This document shows positions 1-11,060 of a DNA stretch of 64,000 nucleotides, piece by piece. Positions within the stretch are counted from its first letter, which is position 1, and every line of letters starts with the position of its first letter. The notes under the pieces were generated by a model that was not told the origin of the DNA, searched no databases, and saw only the letters and a program-made list of their open reading frames with translations. The position numbers were made by a program, and so were the translations under genes. The DNA comes from Phallusia mammillata (lineage: Eukaryota > Chordata > Ascidiacea > Phlebobranchia > Ascidiidae). The DNA lies in contig QLIY01000069.1 of NCBI GenBank assembly GCA_003260075.1, forward strand, positions 169,491 through 233,490, read 5' to 3'.

Positions 1-362
1 GGGCATGTACAGCTTAATACACCGCTGGTGACGTAAGGGACCTTGGAAAACTACAAAACCAACTTGTAATAGGGAATAGTTGTATCGTCACAATACACCG
101 AGCATGCTTCTCACATTAATGCTCTTCACTTGACCAAACCAAACAATTGATGTTTTGGCCCATCCTTATTAAACATGACATAAAAAAGGTTATAGTTTAA
201 GTTTTGGGGTTTCTTCTTAAACTGCAGAAATAAATTAAATATTTTTGACAATATTCTACTTTGGTTGTCTTAATTGTGGTGAGAACAATTATAAGAGCTG
301 CTTCATTAGACTTTTATGGGACAACTGACTGCACTGTTAGAACAATCTTGAAATGATTTCAG

Positions 363-469
363 GGAAGAAAGGAGCAAGAAGCAGGATTTGGAGAAAATGA
401 TGATGGGAGAAGACAGTGATGAAGATGAGGATGAAAAAGAGTCGCAAGGTTCAAACAGGAAAGTTGCGT
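363..469 (+). pseudogene. Truncated second copy of a kanadaptin exon (assembly duplicate)
   Basis: This stretch encodes the same peptide as the intact exon at 878-1011 (acidic GEDSDEDEDEKES motif) with very few base differences. It is cut in mid-exon by a run of ten C at 470-479. The flanking intron (about 150-362) is repeated at about 664-877. It is best read as an allelic contig end laid beside the main copy, not as an extra exon. Confidence 0.8.
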
Positions 470-481
470 CCCCCCCCCCAA

Positions 482-3400
482 ATGGAATCAGAAGAATCGG
501 CAACTGAACTAAGAGACAAAGCAAGGTTGGTTAAATATTTAGGAATAGGCTGAACCCGGGTACTTGATACCGAGCATCACTGTTTTTGATGCACTCGGTC
601 GAGCACTTGCACAAACTGACCCTTTAACGTGAGATGCTCGGTGCTCGACCTGACGGAACATTTGATGTTTTGGCCCATCCCTATTAAACATGACATAAAA
701 AAGGTTATAGTTTAAGTTTTGGGATTTCTTCTTAAACTGCAGAAATAAATTTAATATTTTTGACAATATTCTACTTTGGTTGTCTTAATTGTGGTGAGAA
801 CAATTATAAGAGCTGCTTCATTAGACTTTTATGGGACAACTGACTGCACTGTTAGAACAATCTTGAAATGATTTCAGGGAAGAAAGGAGCAAGAAACGGG
901 ATTTGGAGAAAATGATGATGGGAGAAGACAGTGATGAAGATGAAGATGAAAAAGAGTCGCAAGGTTCAAACAGGAAAGTTGCGTCGGAAACTGGGATAAG
1001 CTGGGGAATGTGTGAGTTAAAAACAACTAGAATGAAGTTTATGTAAAATGGATTTAATTTGTTTCATTCTTATCCTCAGTGGATAACAATATCTAAATGT
1101 ATTCTGCTCACAATGAGCCCACCATTGAGCTGATAGTTTTAATTTGTCGCAAGTCCAGTGAATTATTACTTTTTTGTGTGAGTTGGTGACTTCAATTTAG
1201 TTCAACCCAATAAAAAAATCATTTTGAAACTAATTATTGTAAATGGTTTTATTTGCAATAAATGTAATTTTAGTTTGATCCAAATACTTTTGTTGGTTTA
1301 GTGGAGGATGCAGTTGAGGAAAACATAGAAGAAGAAGAAAAGAAGATCGAAAAACCTTCCCTTGATGCGATTGCTCTTCCAGAAAAAGATCCATTTTATG
1401 TTAAAGATCCTCATAAAGCTCTGAAAAATTTCTATGAAAAAGAAGGTAGGAATATCACATGCAGAAAATATTTACTACCTGACATTGACAAAATAAATTG
1501 TTGAAACGTAGTCATGTTTTATATGCAAATACTAGCAAAACCAATTTAGCATTGAAAGCTGTATAAAATATTTTTACACCAATTCCAGTGTTTTTTTATG
1601 TTTTAAGAAATTGTTCTGGCGCAAAGATAATAATTTATGCTTTGTCTTACACACGAGGTTACAAACCATGCAAAAATCCTACTTTTTGTTGTTTTTTCCA
1701 CAACAAAGGTATGGAGCTGGATTTTGAGTGCACTGAGAGACGTCCGGGACAGTGGAATGTTCGACTTGAACTGCCTGTCGACACTCCGACCGGAAAACCA
1801 ATATTCGCTGAAGCAAGTGTGACTGGGAAACGTAAAGAGGCGATGGTCCACTGTGCATTGGAAGCTTGTCGCATTATGGACAGACATGGGTTGTTTAAAA
1901 GAACAGGTACGTTGGATGAGCATTAACATGAGATGCTCGGTGTTCGGCCAAACAGACCATTTGCAGTTTTGGCCCATTGCCAGTGCTGATGGAACCACAA
2001 GGTTGTTGCTTCTAATCCCATCTTTCCCACATTCTCCTGTGTTGAGTAGAAAGTTTGACTGTTTTTTACAAATGACGTCAGTTGTTTTTTGCTTTGTGTT
2101 TTCATTTACTTTTGAGCTTGAAATGAGCTTGTAAAATATATATAGCACATTGAGGTTATACTGTAGGAAAATAAAATTAAGAGTTTGTAACTTTAAACCA
2201 GCTAGGAAGTAAACCTTTATGCAAATCTTTTGTGATAGTCAACCTAGACGCCCACTAACTCTATTATGATGCAAATTGAAATTATACGATGAAGACATGA
2301 TTTAGTAAGACAATGGTTCTCAAACTTTTCACTTTATAATTATGGGTCCCCTTCCCTGAAGGGGACACATTTTGATTTTACTCAAATTGTTTTGTTTTTT
2401 TCTTTCTTTCTTTTTCTTCCCAAAGTTTGTCCGACTCGTTTTTCTATCAAAGGCTTGATGGATTTGGCTGAAATTTACACAGATAGTAGATATAGTTATG
2501 TAGANAACGTTTTGAAACGAATTATTGTAAATGGTTTTATTTGCAATAAATATAACTTTAGTTTGATCCAAATACTTTTGTTGGTTCAGTGGAGGATGCA
2601 GTTGAAGAAAACATAGAAGAAGAAGAAAAGAAGATCGAAAAACCTTCCCTTGATGCGATTGCTCTTCCAGAAAAAGATCCATTTTATGTTAAAGATCCAC
2701 ATAAAGCTCTGAAAAATTTCTATGAAAAAGAAGGTTAGAATTTTGTTTTCTTACATGAAAAAAATTAACTTGACACTAAAAAATGCCGATATATATTTGT
2801 CAATTAAACATTATTTTGTGACAACTTATTATAAAAAGACAATGCATGATAAGCTGCAGATAATGAACACTGTTTCAATCCATAATGTCTCATCAGTGCA
2901 GCTGGTGACAAGACCAGGGTAGTATTGGCTAGTGTACAATTGTCTTTATTTGTGAAGTTTGTTGTATTATGTCTTAAATATATTGTCACTCTGCACCTCT
3001 TCACAACCTGATAGACTTTCATTTGGTCAACAGGATTGCAAAACCAATTTTTTGACATTGAAAGTTGTATAAAATATTTTTACACAAATTCCAGTGTTTT
3101 TGTATGTTTTAAGAAATTGTTCTAGAGCAGGGGTGTGCAACCTTTGTTACTGTGGGGCCAAACACAATTGCCAAAAATTAGATCGCGGGCCGCACCTGTG
3201 TATAACACAAGGTGATTTTACTTTGTTGCTTACCAAATATGCTTAACTACAAGTAAAATTCGCATTTGATTCTAGTCACATATTGCCTGGTTGCAGAAAA
3301 ATAGCATCGGGTGCATTAATCTGCTCAAAAATATAATAGTTGGACTCGTTTGTCAGTACATTTGAATTTCAAGCGTTTGTGCGGGCCGCACAACCTAGAA

Positions 3401-6400
3401 TCAAGGGCCGCATTTATCCCACGACTAGCAGGTTGCACACCCCTGCCCTATGGGAATGTTTAGTAAATAAACTTGATAAGGTATCACACCTCAAATACAT
3501 CCGAGTATTTCAATGTTAAATCTAACAAAAGCTTTAAAAAACATATTAGTTCACAGCTCTAAACCTAATCATGCACTACTGTAATATTTTGGATTTGTAA
3601 ATGACCAGGAAAAATACATGACTCAATTTCATGTTTGGAAATGATGTAAAGATGCCAAATGATTATTGAAACAACATGCCGTACACAAATATATTGGGTT
3701 GTATGTTGCTGTACAGTTTTAAATCTGCAAGTTCTGTGCTTAAGTTATTAAAATGTATTTAAAAAACACAAAACAAAACAACAACAAGAAAAAACCTCTT
3801 CCTCATTGAGGTTTCCTTTATTCATCTGTCGTTCCAGGTTTTGCATTCGTCCATCTCTCTCAATTTGCTGGTTCACCAAGTTCGAGTAAAACGTCTCAAT
3901 CGACACTTTCGCTTTTTTAACTTTCTCTAAAGTGTGAGTGCTCAAAGACGCATCAGAATTCGTGCGATCACCCATCTGTTGATAAAATAAACTGGTACTG
4001 TATATTATTTCCAAAAAAGCTAAACAGTCATACTGCTGACAAGTATTTTAAATCACTGCTTTCCTTAATGACAGCGAAATTTAAGTACCAATTTTAGCAT
4101 CATATACAATTTTTAGTATGCTTGGTGAAAGAAACCATAATTAAACTGGTTTTGTTGTTGTTTAAAGCATAAAATTTTGTCAACTAAACACACGTAAGAA
4201 AAATTTAATATAACATTTTTGTAGTGCTATGTTTTCTGTTTTGTTTATTCATTTGATTGCCTGTTTTGAAATCAAGGGTGGCTGACAAGGTGACCTTAGG
4301 GTCTTTCGCCACCCTGCCGCTTAAACAGCGCAAAAATAAATTACTTACTTACTTACTTACTTGCTAGACAGTGGTAATTTTTAGTATTTGACTGCAAAAT
4401 AACAGCATAGAATTTTGATTTATTATGGCATGTTTGGGAAAAAATAATAATTCGGTTGCAAAACTTTTCTCCAGGTTTTTTAACAATCCAACAAATAACA
4501 ACTTACTTTTGCTGCTGAAACGATCTCCAAGTTGAAAAAAAACTTGCTACCTCATTGTTTTTGCAGAAATTTCCAGTCTTTCTATTTTTTAACAAAACAA
4601 AACGGAAGAAGTCCATTCGAAGAACTTTATCGCCACCAGCCGGTGAAAATAATTGAAATGTGTTTATCGTTAAATGCCGCTGTTCTGTATTTTTATGACG
4701 TGATTTTTAACATCTTTTGAAATGTGCTTTTGAATGTTGATAATTTCATTTTTGTTGTAATTTTTGNGTGTTTTACCTTACAACACCCGACTTTCTCATG
4801 GTTATCTCTTGAATTGCATTATTTTCAACTTTGCATGTGTGGGGACCCATGAGTTTTTGCCTGCAGAAACGACTAAAGTTATAAAAGACGATGACTAATA
4901 TGGGACCCAATACAAAATAAGCATAGGAAATATATTAATGTTTTAAAATAGGTTATAGTGTATATGCAACAACAAAATGTGCTAAGCCACCCTTCTAGTT
5001 CAAACACACTTTCATTCCACTCTAATTTACCACTAAACTAAAAGACGATGCTAAGTTAAATGAACATAGTTTAAGATTGGAGCCTTACATTAGTAGAACC
5101 TCACTATCTAAACAAAAAGGCTTTTACAAACCACATCATGCAATGAAATTATAATTGCTCACCGGAGTTTCAAATTCCTTACTGGCTAAAATTCCTACAA
5201 CGATTGTTGGTTTATTTAGAGAGGCACAGAAGGAAGGTGAAACAATGGGAGAAAGATGATTATTACGACAGTGACGAAGATCAATTCCTCGATCGAACCG
5301 GGGATTTGGAACAAAAACGAAAACAGAGAAAATTAAGAACTAAAGGAAAAAAAGCTCTGCTACAAGAAAAAGCTCAAACCTACGAATCTCTGGTAAAATA
5401 TTAAACTATTATGGGGGGGGGGGCAACAATTGTTGATTTATTTAGAGCGGCACAGAAGGAAGGTGAAACAATGGGAGAAAGATGATTATTACGACAGGGG
5501 GGGGGGTACAATTTTTCTAACATTGCTTTTTCTGACAGACTGAGCAAATAAAGGAATTGGAAAAGGAAGTGTCTGAAATAGAACAACAATTGAACAAGGA
5601 TAAGGAAGGTTTGGGATTAAACTATTTCACTTCTATTGGTTTAACTGAGTATTAATATTTTAACTTTGTCATTGAGTTGAAAATTGGGAAAATTTTTGGG
5701 GGGGGGGACATTAAACTATTTCACTTTTATTGGTTTAACTGAATATTAATATTTTAACTTTGTCATTGAGTTGAAAATTGGGAAAATTTTTGATTGGCAT
5801 GAAGCAACTGTATGACAAAATTTCAATCTTTATTGTACTTTTGACTTAGCAATCCGCACAAAGGGCAATGTGGAAGACCCATTGGAGGAATTCATGCAAC
5901 AAGTAAAGTCCGGTAACACGCTCGATTCCATAACAAGATCCAAGTTAAAACATCGACTTATTGAAGCAAGGAAGGAATCAGCTCGACTTTCAAAACTCGC
6001 TGAAATTGCCAGACCCATATCTCTCCCCCCTGTTAACCAGTGAGTATGACGTGTTGCAAAATTACAACCCAAGCACAGAGAAGGTTTGTGTCTGGATATA
6101 TTATGGTTTCTCTTTTTGGGGGGGGGGGATGTTGCAAAATTAGGACCTAAGCACAGAGAAGGTTTGTGTCTGGATATATTATGGTTTCTCTTTTTGGATT
6201 ATGTTTTAAGTGTATAAAATGAGAAAAACTGTTATATAAGATGGAAAGTGCGGCAAGTTGATCTAACTACACCCGGATATTATGACTTTACACACATATG
6301 ACATAACAATAAATTTTCGTTTGATAATTCACGAAAGGGAGGCATTTGTTAAAAACACTAATACGAATTATTTTATTATTTTGCACAACGTTTGTCGCTT

Positions 6401-9400
6401 AGTACTCAGTAGCAATTGTTACTCTTTTTTTTCATTATAGTTTCTTATGTCACAAATCATTTGTTTGTTTCAGGAATGTGACCAAGTCTTTGGGGGGGGG
6501 GGGTACTCCATTATTTTGCACAACGTTTGTCGATTAGTATTCAGTAGCAATTGTTACTATTTTTTTTCATTATAGTTTCATATGTCACAAATCATTTGTT
6601 TGTTTCAGGAATGTGACCAAGTCTTTGGGTTTCATCGGGAAGATGAGAGGGAAGAAACGAGGCTTCACTCTCCCTGTATGTTGCTGGGTTTTATCTGTTG
6701 CATTATTTCAATCAACTACTTCATAGTAACAGTTATTTTAAGTTGTTTGCTGCACAGAACCACCTAATCACAACTCATAATCATGTGACCTATTGTGTAA
6801 TTTCAGCGGAAACCCGTGGAACAATCGCATCCCGTCAAACACGTCACTGATGACGTCATGGTGGTTGAAGAAGATGATGAACCTACCACTCATCCAGTTC
6901 CACCATCAAAACAAGATGAGTCGAAAAGTAAGTTTGCCCTTTTAAATCTTTCGTTGTTGTTTGAATCTAATAAACTGTTTTTAGCCGCTTCAACAGTGAC
7001 AGAAGATGGTGGTAGTGAAACAATTGTTACATCACAACAATCCAAACCCACAGTTGAAACCACTGACACTTTGAGCACAAACATAGATGAGGAATCTACA
7101 CCGGAAAAAAGTCTCCAAGTAGGAATATAATTTTCCATTCTTCCATAATTGAACTATGGTTTTTCCTAGTGATGTACCGAATCGGCGAAATTTCGATTCG
7201 GCCGAAACCGAATATTCGGCAGTTTTGCCGAATAAATTCGGCCGAATCAACCGAATCATTTATGACGTCACGCGAAGTCGTACGCTACGCGTTTGACATG
7301 AAAAAAATGTTTATTTACCAGGCAATTAGTGCAGAATAGTTGTGTTTCGTCCTCATTTCAGTTCTGTAGGGTTTAAAATTGCCTCAAGCATGATTGGCAA
7401 CCTGTCAATGAGTTGCTAATTTTTTTGACAACAGTGGGAAACCGANTAAGCATGATTGTTAACCCGACAATGAATTACTAATTTTTTGTCTGCAGTTAGA
7501 AAAGCGATATTGTGTTAAAAAATATAATGATAGACGCGATTTTCGTTGGTACTACTAAGCAGAAAAGACACGTTTACGCTTGTAATGTGTGTTTGTAAAA
7601 GATTCAGTTTCGGCCGAATCGCAAAAAATTATTCGGCCGAAACCGAATCTTTGCAAAAGTGGCCGATTCGGCAAACCGAATATTCGGTACATCTCTAGTT
7701 TTTACTAATATCAGGAGCTTGTGGTTAATAATCGCGAAATCACCAGCTTTTTTGTTTTTTACTTCTTCAGCCAAAATGAGAGAATAAAAAATTGGCTGGT
7801 AAAACAATTAACTGGATTAACCAACTAAATCAAACACTTGTACTTGCGTTTATTAAACTAATTAGCTTGAGCATTGTCTGAAAAAAAACAGAGAGTTGAA
7901 CTTGACATAATGGAAAGTAGTGATTTATCTTACAGTTGTTCCTATTTCTAAACAGTCAAAGCATATTTGAGAATTAAAAGTTCAAAACCGTTGCGTTTTA
8001 GGATTCTCCACCAATTGAGGCGCCAGAGATCAGGGCCGAAGCATCAAGTGTTGAAACAATTCAGGAGTCGACGAAATCCAAGCGGACGTTTGGACCAACT
8101 TTACCTGAAACTTTGCGAGCAACATTAACTGGTGAAGGGGGGGGGGGCCACTTGAGGCGCCAGATATCAGGGCCGAAGCATCAAGTGTTGAAACAAATCA
8201 GGAGTCGACAAAATCCAAGCGGACATTTGGACCAACTTTACCTGAAACTTTGCGAGCAACATTAACTGGTGAACAACCACAAGGTGGGGCCACATGTCAC
8301 CTGAAACAACCTCGGTTTAAATGTGTTAGCTTGTGTACATTTTGTGCCCTTGGTAAAGCTGTGATCATTTCAATGATAATTTTCCCTTTTTACAATTGCC
8401 AGAAGAGCTCTATTAACTTGAACAGTATTTTAACTTGCATCTATGTTTATAAGTCACTTGTTAAGTTTTATGATTTTTGTAAGTTTTGCTCAAAATTAAT
8501 TTGTCTGAAAACTCTTACTTTGTAGAAAAACGAGATGAAAATGAGGAGAAGGTGGAGGAGGAGCAGGGGGAGCAAAGTAGGAAGAGACGGAAAAGAAACA
8601 GAAAGGTTCGTTTGGGTTTAAAGTTCTAATGTTGTGTGGCTTGTTAAGAAAACGCGCTAAACTGTTTACCTTGTATTTTCTGTGTCACTGAAAAACTACC
8701 AGTAACCTTCCACACAATTATTTTATTTCAAATCTTTCAACAATTGCTTTTGTCACCGTTAGTGTAAAACTAATGTCATTCTAAATTCTCGCTTTTAAAC
8801 ATCGGTGACATTATTGATTTAATGATCAATATAACGGCCCAAATATTTGTAAAAAGCGACATGCTTTATTGTTTAAACGTTTCGGCAAATGCTCATGGGG
8901 GGGGGGACTTTCAACAATTGCTTTTGTCACCGTTAGTGTAAAACTAATGTCATTCAAATTATCTCTTTCAAACATCGGTGACATTATTGATTTAATGATC
9001 AATATAACGGCCCAAATATTTGTAAAAAGCGACATGCTTTATTGTTTAAACGTTTCGGCAAATGCTCATCCCATCATCAGTGATATGAAAGCCACATCAG
9101 TTACACCCGCTTATAACCACTTGAGTCACAAGATTGATGATATTGGTTTTCAATTTGTGATTGCAGCCTCGGGAAAAACAGGCAAAGCAAAACGCTCCAG
9201 CCTCGATCAGCAATGACCCTGATTACTGTGACTGGATACCTCCGGCAGGTCAGGATATCTTTGAGCTAAGTTCTGTAATTCGACATGCGTAGAAAGTATG
9301 TGCAACGGCAAGGTTGTACAACAACAAATGTTAAATCTAGAGTTCCGAGAGATATTTCGAAGTGTTACACGAAAATGTTTTTTTTTTCGAGTGGAACTAT

Positions 9401-9986
9401 CACATTTTGTTTTAGGCCCATAACAAAACCCGGGTGTCATGGCAACAGTAGTATCTATTTTTTTAAATACAGTCTCACATATCTCAAAAATGTTGCAAAT
9501 GTTAAACAACTTTTTGTGTTTGTAACCATATAAAACTAGCTTAGAAAAGTCTTTGTTAATGTTTCGCAAGCTTTTGAGAGTTTGTAAGGGGGGGGGGATA
9601 ATTTGTTAAACAACGTTTTGTGTTTGTAACCATATAAAACTTACTTAGAAAAGTCTTTGTTAATGTTTCGCAAGCTTTTGAGAGTTTGTAAACGACTGTG
9701 GTGGAATGACGGTGCGGTTGGTTTCAAAATTACCGGCCTATTTTGTAAGTTTTGCATTTGAGGCACTTACCGTTTATCTTGCGACAAAATGATCACAAAG
9801 AGTTAATGTTTTTACAAAATGTTTTTTGTCCGTGTTTCAGGTCAAAGTGGGGATGGTACGACATCACTCAGGGGGGGGGGCCTTACCGTTTATCTTGCGA
9901 CAAAATGATCACAAAATGTTTTTGTCCGTGTTTCAGGTCAAAGTGGGGATGGTACGACATCACTCAACGCTAAATACGGATACTGA
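482..9986 (+). CDS. SLC4A1AP: Kanadaptin (SLC4A1AP), 5'-partial, 14 exons seen
   Basis: Kanadaptin is a mostly nuclear FHA-domain protein, first described as a partner of the kidney anion exchanger and often found with splicing factors. Exons: 482-525 (left part lost behind a C run), 878-1011, 1302-1445, 1709-1906, 5220-5392, 5539-5608, 5850-6039, 6609-6675, 6807-6927, 6985-7118, 8002-8136 joined to 8274-8283, 8526-8605, 9167-9248, 9937-9986. All junctions are GT-AG and phases match. Family hallmarks in order are GEDSDEDEDE, DPFYVKDPHKALKNFYEKEG, the dsRBD-like KRKEAMVHCALEACRIMDRH, DDYYDSDEDQFLDRTG, a DPLEEFMQQVKSG block, DPDYCDWIPPAGQ and the C-terminal SGDGTTSLNAKYGY. Low-complexity acidic and basic linkers lie between. 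The FHA domain must be encoded left of the window. One exon is split by an 11-G run and several have truncated duplicates nearby. Confidence 0.95.
2590..2733 (+). pseudogene. Duplicate of kanadaptin exon 1302-1445
   Basis: The same 144 bp exon (EDAVEENIEEEEKKIEK) recurs 85 bp after a single N at 2505, with acceptor and donor intact and only a couple of silent changes. The upstream intron also matches (after 2506 versus about 1222-1301). Downstream intron sequence first diverges and then rejoins the first copy at about 3040-3122. This fits a second haplotype placed in tandem. Confidence 0.8.
2853..2940 (+). repeat. Single arm of a dispersed repeat also forming the 20787-21046 hairpin
   Basis: The stretch with GCTGCAGATAATGAACACTG, then CTCATCAGTGCAGCTGGTGA, closely resembles each arm of the inverted repeat at 20787-21046. 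It lies in the duplicated part of a kanadaptin intron. Its class was not identified. Confidence 0.6.
3128..3445. mobile_element. hAT-type MITE, CAGGGGTGTGCAACC termini
   Basis: The termini CAGGGGTGTGCAACC and GGTTGCACACCCCTG are inverted repeats, with GGGCCGCA-rich subterminal DNA. Related copies lie at 35712-36012 and 44028-44349. No coding capacity is seen. The flanking 8 bp match only 4 of 8 here, so this insertion is old or rearranged. It sits in the second-haplotype copy of the kanadaptin intron and is absent from the first copy at about 1620. Confidence 0.8.
3796..3975 (-). CDS. First coding exon of an NDR kinase (STK38/STK38L-like), isolated
   Basis: On the minus strand ATG at 3975 opens an exon encoding MGDRTNSDASLSTHTLEKVK, then KVSIETFYSNLVNQQIERDG and RQMNKGNLNEEE, ending at a GT donor after 3796. 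This matches the N-terminal regulatory region of NDR kinases, the helical segment that binds MOB1 (human proteins have a matching TLENFYSNL-type motif there). No kinase-domain exon appears further along the minus strand within the window. It lies inside a kanadaptin intron and inside a segment bounded by N bases at 2505 and 4767. It could be the start of an overlapping gene continuing left of the window, a relic, or a misplaced contig. Confidence 0.8.
4262..4362 (+). repeat. Retroposon-like 3' end with (TTAC)n tail
   Basis: A segment reading TGGCTGACAAGGTGACCTTA and ending in AATAAA plus about five TTAC units looks like the 3' end of a non-LTR element or SINE, which often finish in short tandem repeats. 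No coding part was found upstream. Confidence 0.4.
5413..5506. other. Redundant fragment of kanadaptin exon between two G runs
   Basis: Eleven G (5413-5423) and ten G (5497-5506) bracket a 73 bp fragment. The fragment repeats the acceptor and first 51 bp of the exon at 5220-5392. It is truncated in mid-codon, so it cannot be a functional exon. Confidence 0.8.
7167..7697. mobile_element. hAT-type MITE, TAGTGATGTACCGAATC termini
   Basis: The left end is TAGTGATGTACCGAATCGGC and the right end is GAATATTCGGTACATCTCTA. Many internal TTCGGCCGAA palindromes are present. The flanking 8 bp GTTTTTCC and GTTTTTAC agree at 7 of 8 positions, as expected for a hAT target-site duplication. A single N at 7446 joins two similar internal stretches. 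The element lies in a kanadaptin intron. Confidence 0.85.
8811..9092. repeat. Dispersed repeat with AAGCGACATGCTTTATTG core, duplicated across a G run
   Basis: The core (AAAAGCGACATGCTTTATTG, then CGTTTCGGCAAATGCTCAT) also occurs near 27280-27416, 28240-28340, 30310-30545 and 36800-36870 in either orientation. Here a ten-G run (8897-8906) separates two near-identical copies of the same 130 bp. It is a non-coding interspersed repeat of unidentified class. Confidence 0.65.
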
Positions 9987-11060
9987 ACACGAAAAATATT
10001 ATGGGAAACACTGCGAACCACTCTGATTGCGCCGAAGTGAAATGAATGGAACACACATCGTGGATTGTGAAAGCAGAAGTAACACATGTTTTCAGCACCT
10101 GGCGGGTTTTGCGTGCACTTCACTGTTGGGTTGAATTATCTGTTTTTTATGTTCCAATATTGAAAGTTGGTGGTTCAAATATATGACGTCTGTATGACTT
10201 TGAAAAAAACTTGACTGTCCGTATAGTCAGCGCCCTTATGAGAAAAAAGAAACATTTTCTGGTTCCCGTTTCAAACACTGACCATATTTGGATAGTTCGG
10301 TCGCATTAAATCATATTGCAAGGGCTTCTCGGGCTTGGGTCCTCAAATGGGATCAGAATGCTTCATATGTGAGGTAATAAACAGGTCATGGGGTCGGTGA
10401 GGTCTTGAAATGGGAGTAACAATATCCAAACCTACTGACACAGAAAAAAATGCAGAAAATGAATGAATGTGCAAATTAACTGGTACTGTATTATTGTCAG
10501 GGTTGGTCCACGGTTTTTGGATTATTATTGGTTCACAAATTAAACCAGCACCTGCCAGTTAAGGCTTAGCACGTTTTATTGTCGTCGGATCTACTCGTGT
10601 AATACAAGTTCAGTGATTTGGCTGACCCTGTTGCAATAAATATGATGTGGCTTTGCTTATTAGTTCCGTTTTAGGCATTAAAATTGACAGGATTGTTTGT
10701 AAGTGTTGTCAGTTTTTTTTCCACTCATGATATAGCGGAGTTGGTTTAGAACTGCAACAATTTCTTGAAGGGGGGGGGGATTATTAGTTCCGTTTTAGGC
10801 ATTATATTGACAGGATTGTGTGTAAGTGTTGTCAGTTGTTTTTTGCACTCATGATATAGCGGAGTTGGTTTAGAACTGCAACAATTTCTTGAAAAAAATC
10901 CAACATAAAATCAACCAAATATATATAACCTATGTAATTGACTGTCACAATAGCCCTTATTACGTCACAGATGAACATTAAATGCCAGTCAACTTTTTAC
11001 GTGCAGTATAAACACAATGTAATCGTTAGTTCAAATAAAGATAAAATAACCGTAGTAAAA
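9987..11060. other. Intergenic region, kanadaptin to PhnW
   Basis: About 1.07 kb lies between the kanadaptin stop and the PhnW start. It holds a partial tandem duplicate across a G run (10770-10779), with 10661-10769 repeated at 10780-10894. I see no coding sequence. The PhnW promoter and 5' UTR must lie here or upstream, but no clear core element was recognised. Confidence 0.6.

Noticed and set aside
1603..2148. 181-codon minus-strand frame
   Set aside because: It lies antisense to a well supported kanadaptin exon and has no recognisable domain.
5424..5496. Extra alternative kanadaptin exon
   Set aside because: It is a truncated copy of the neighbouring exon, ends at a G run and has no donor site.
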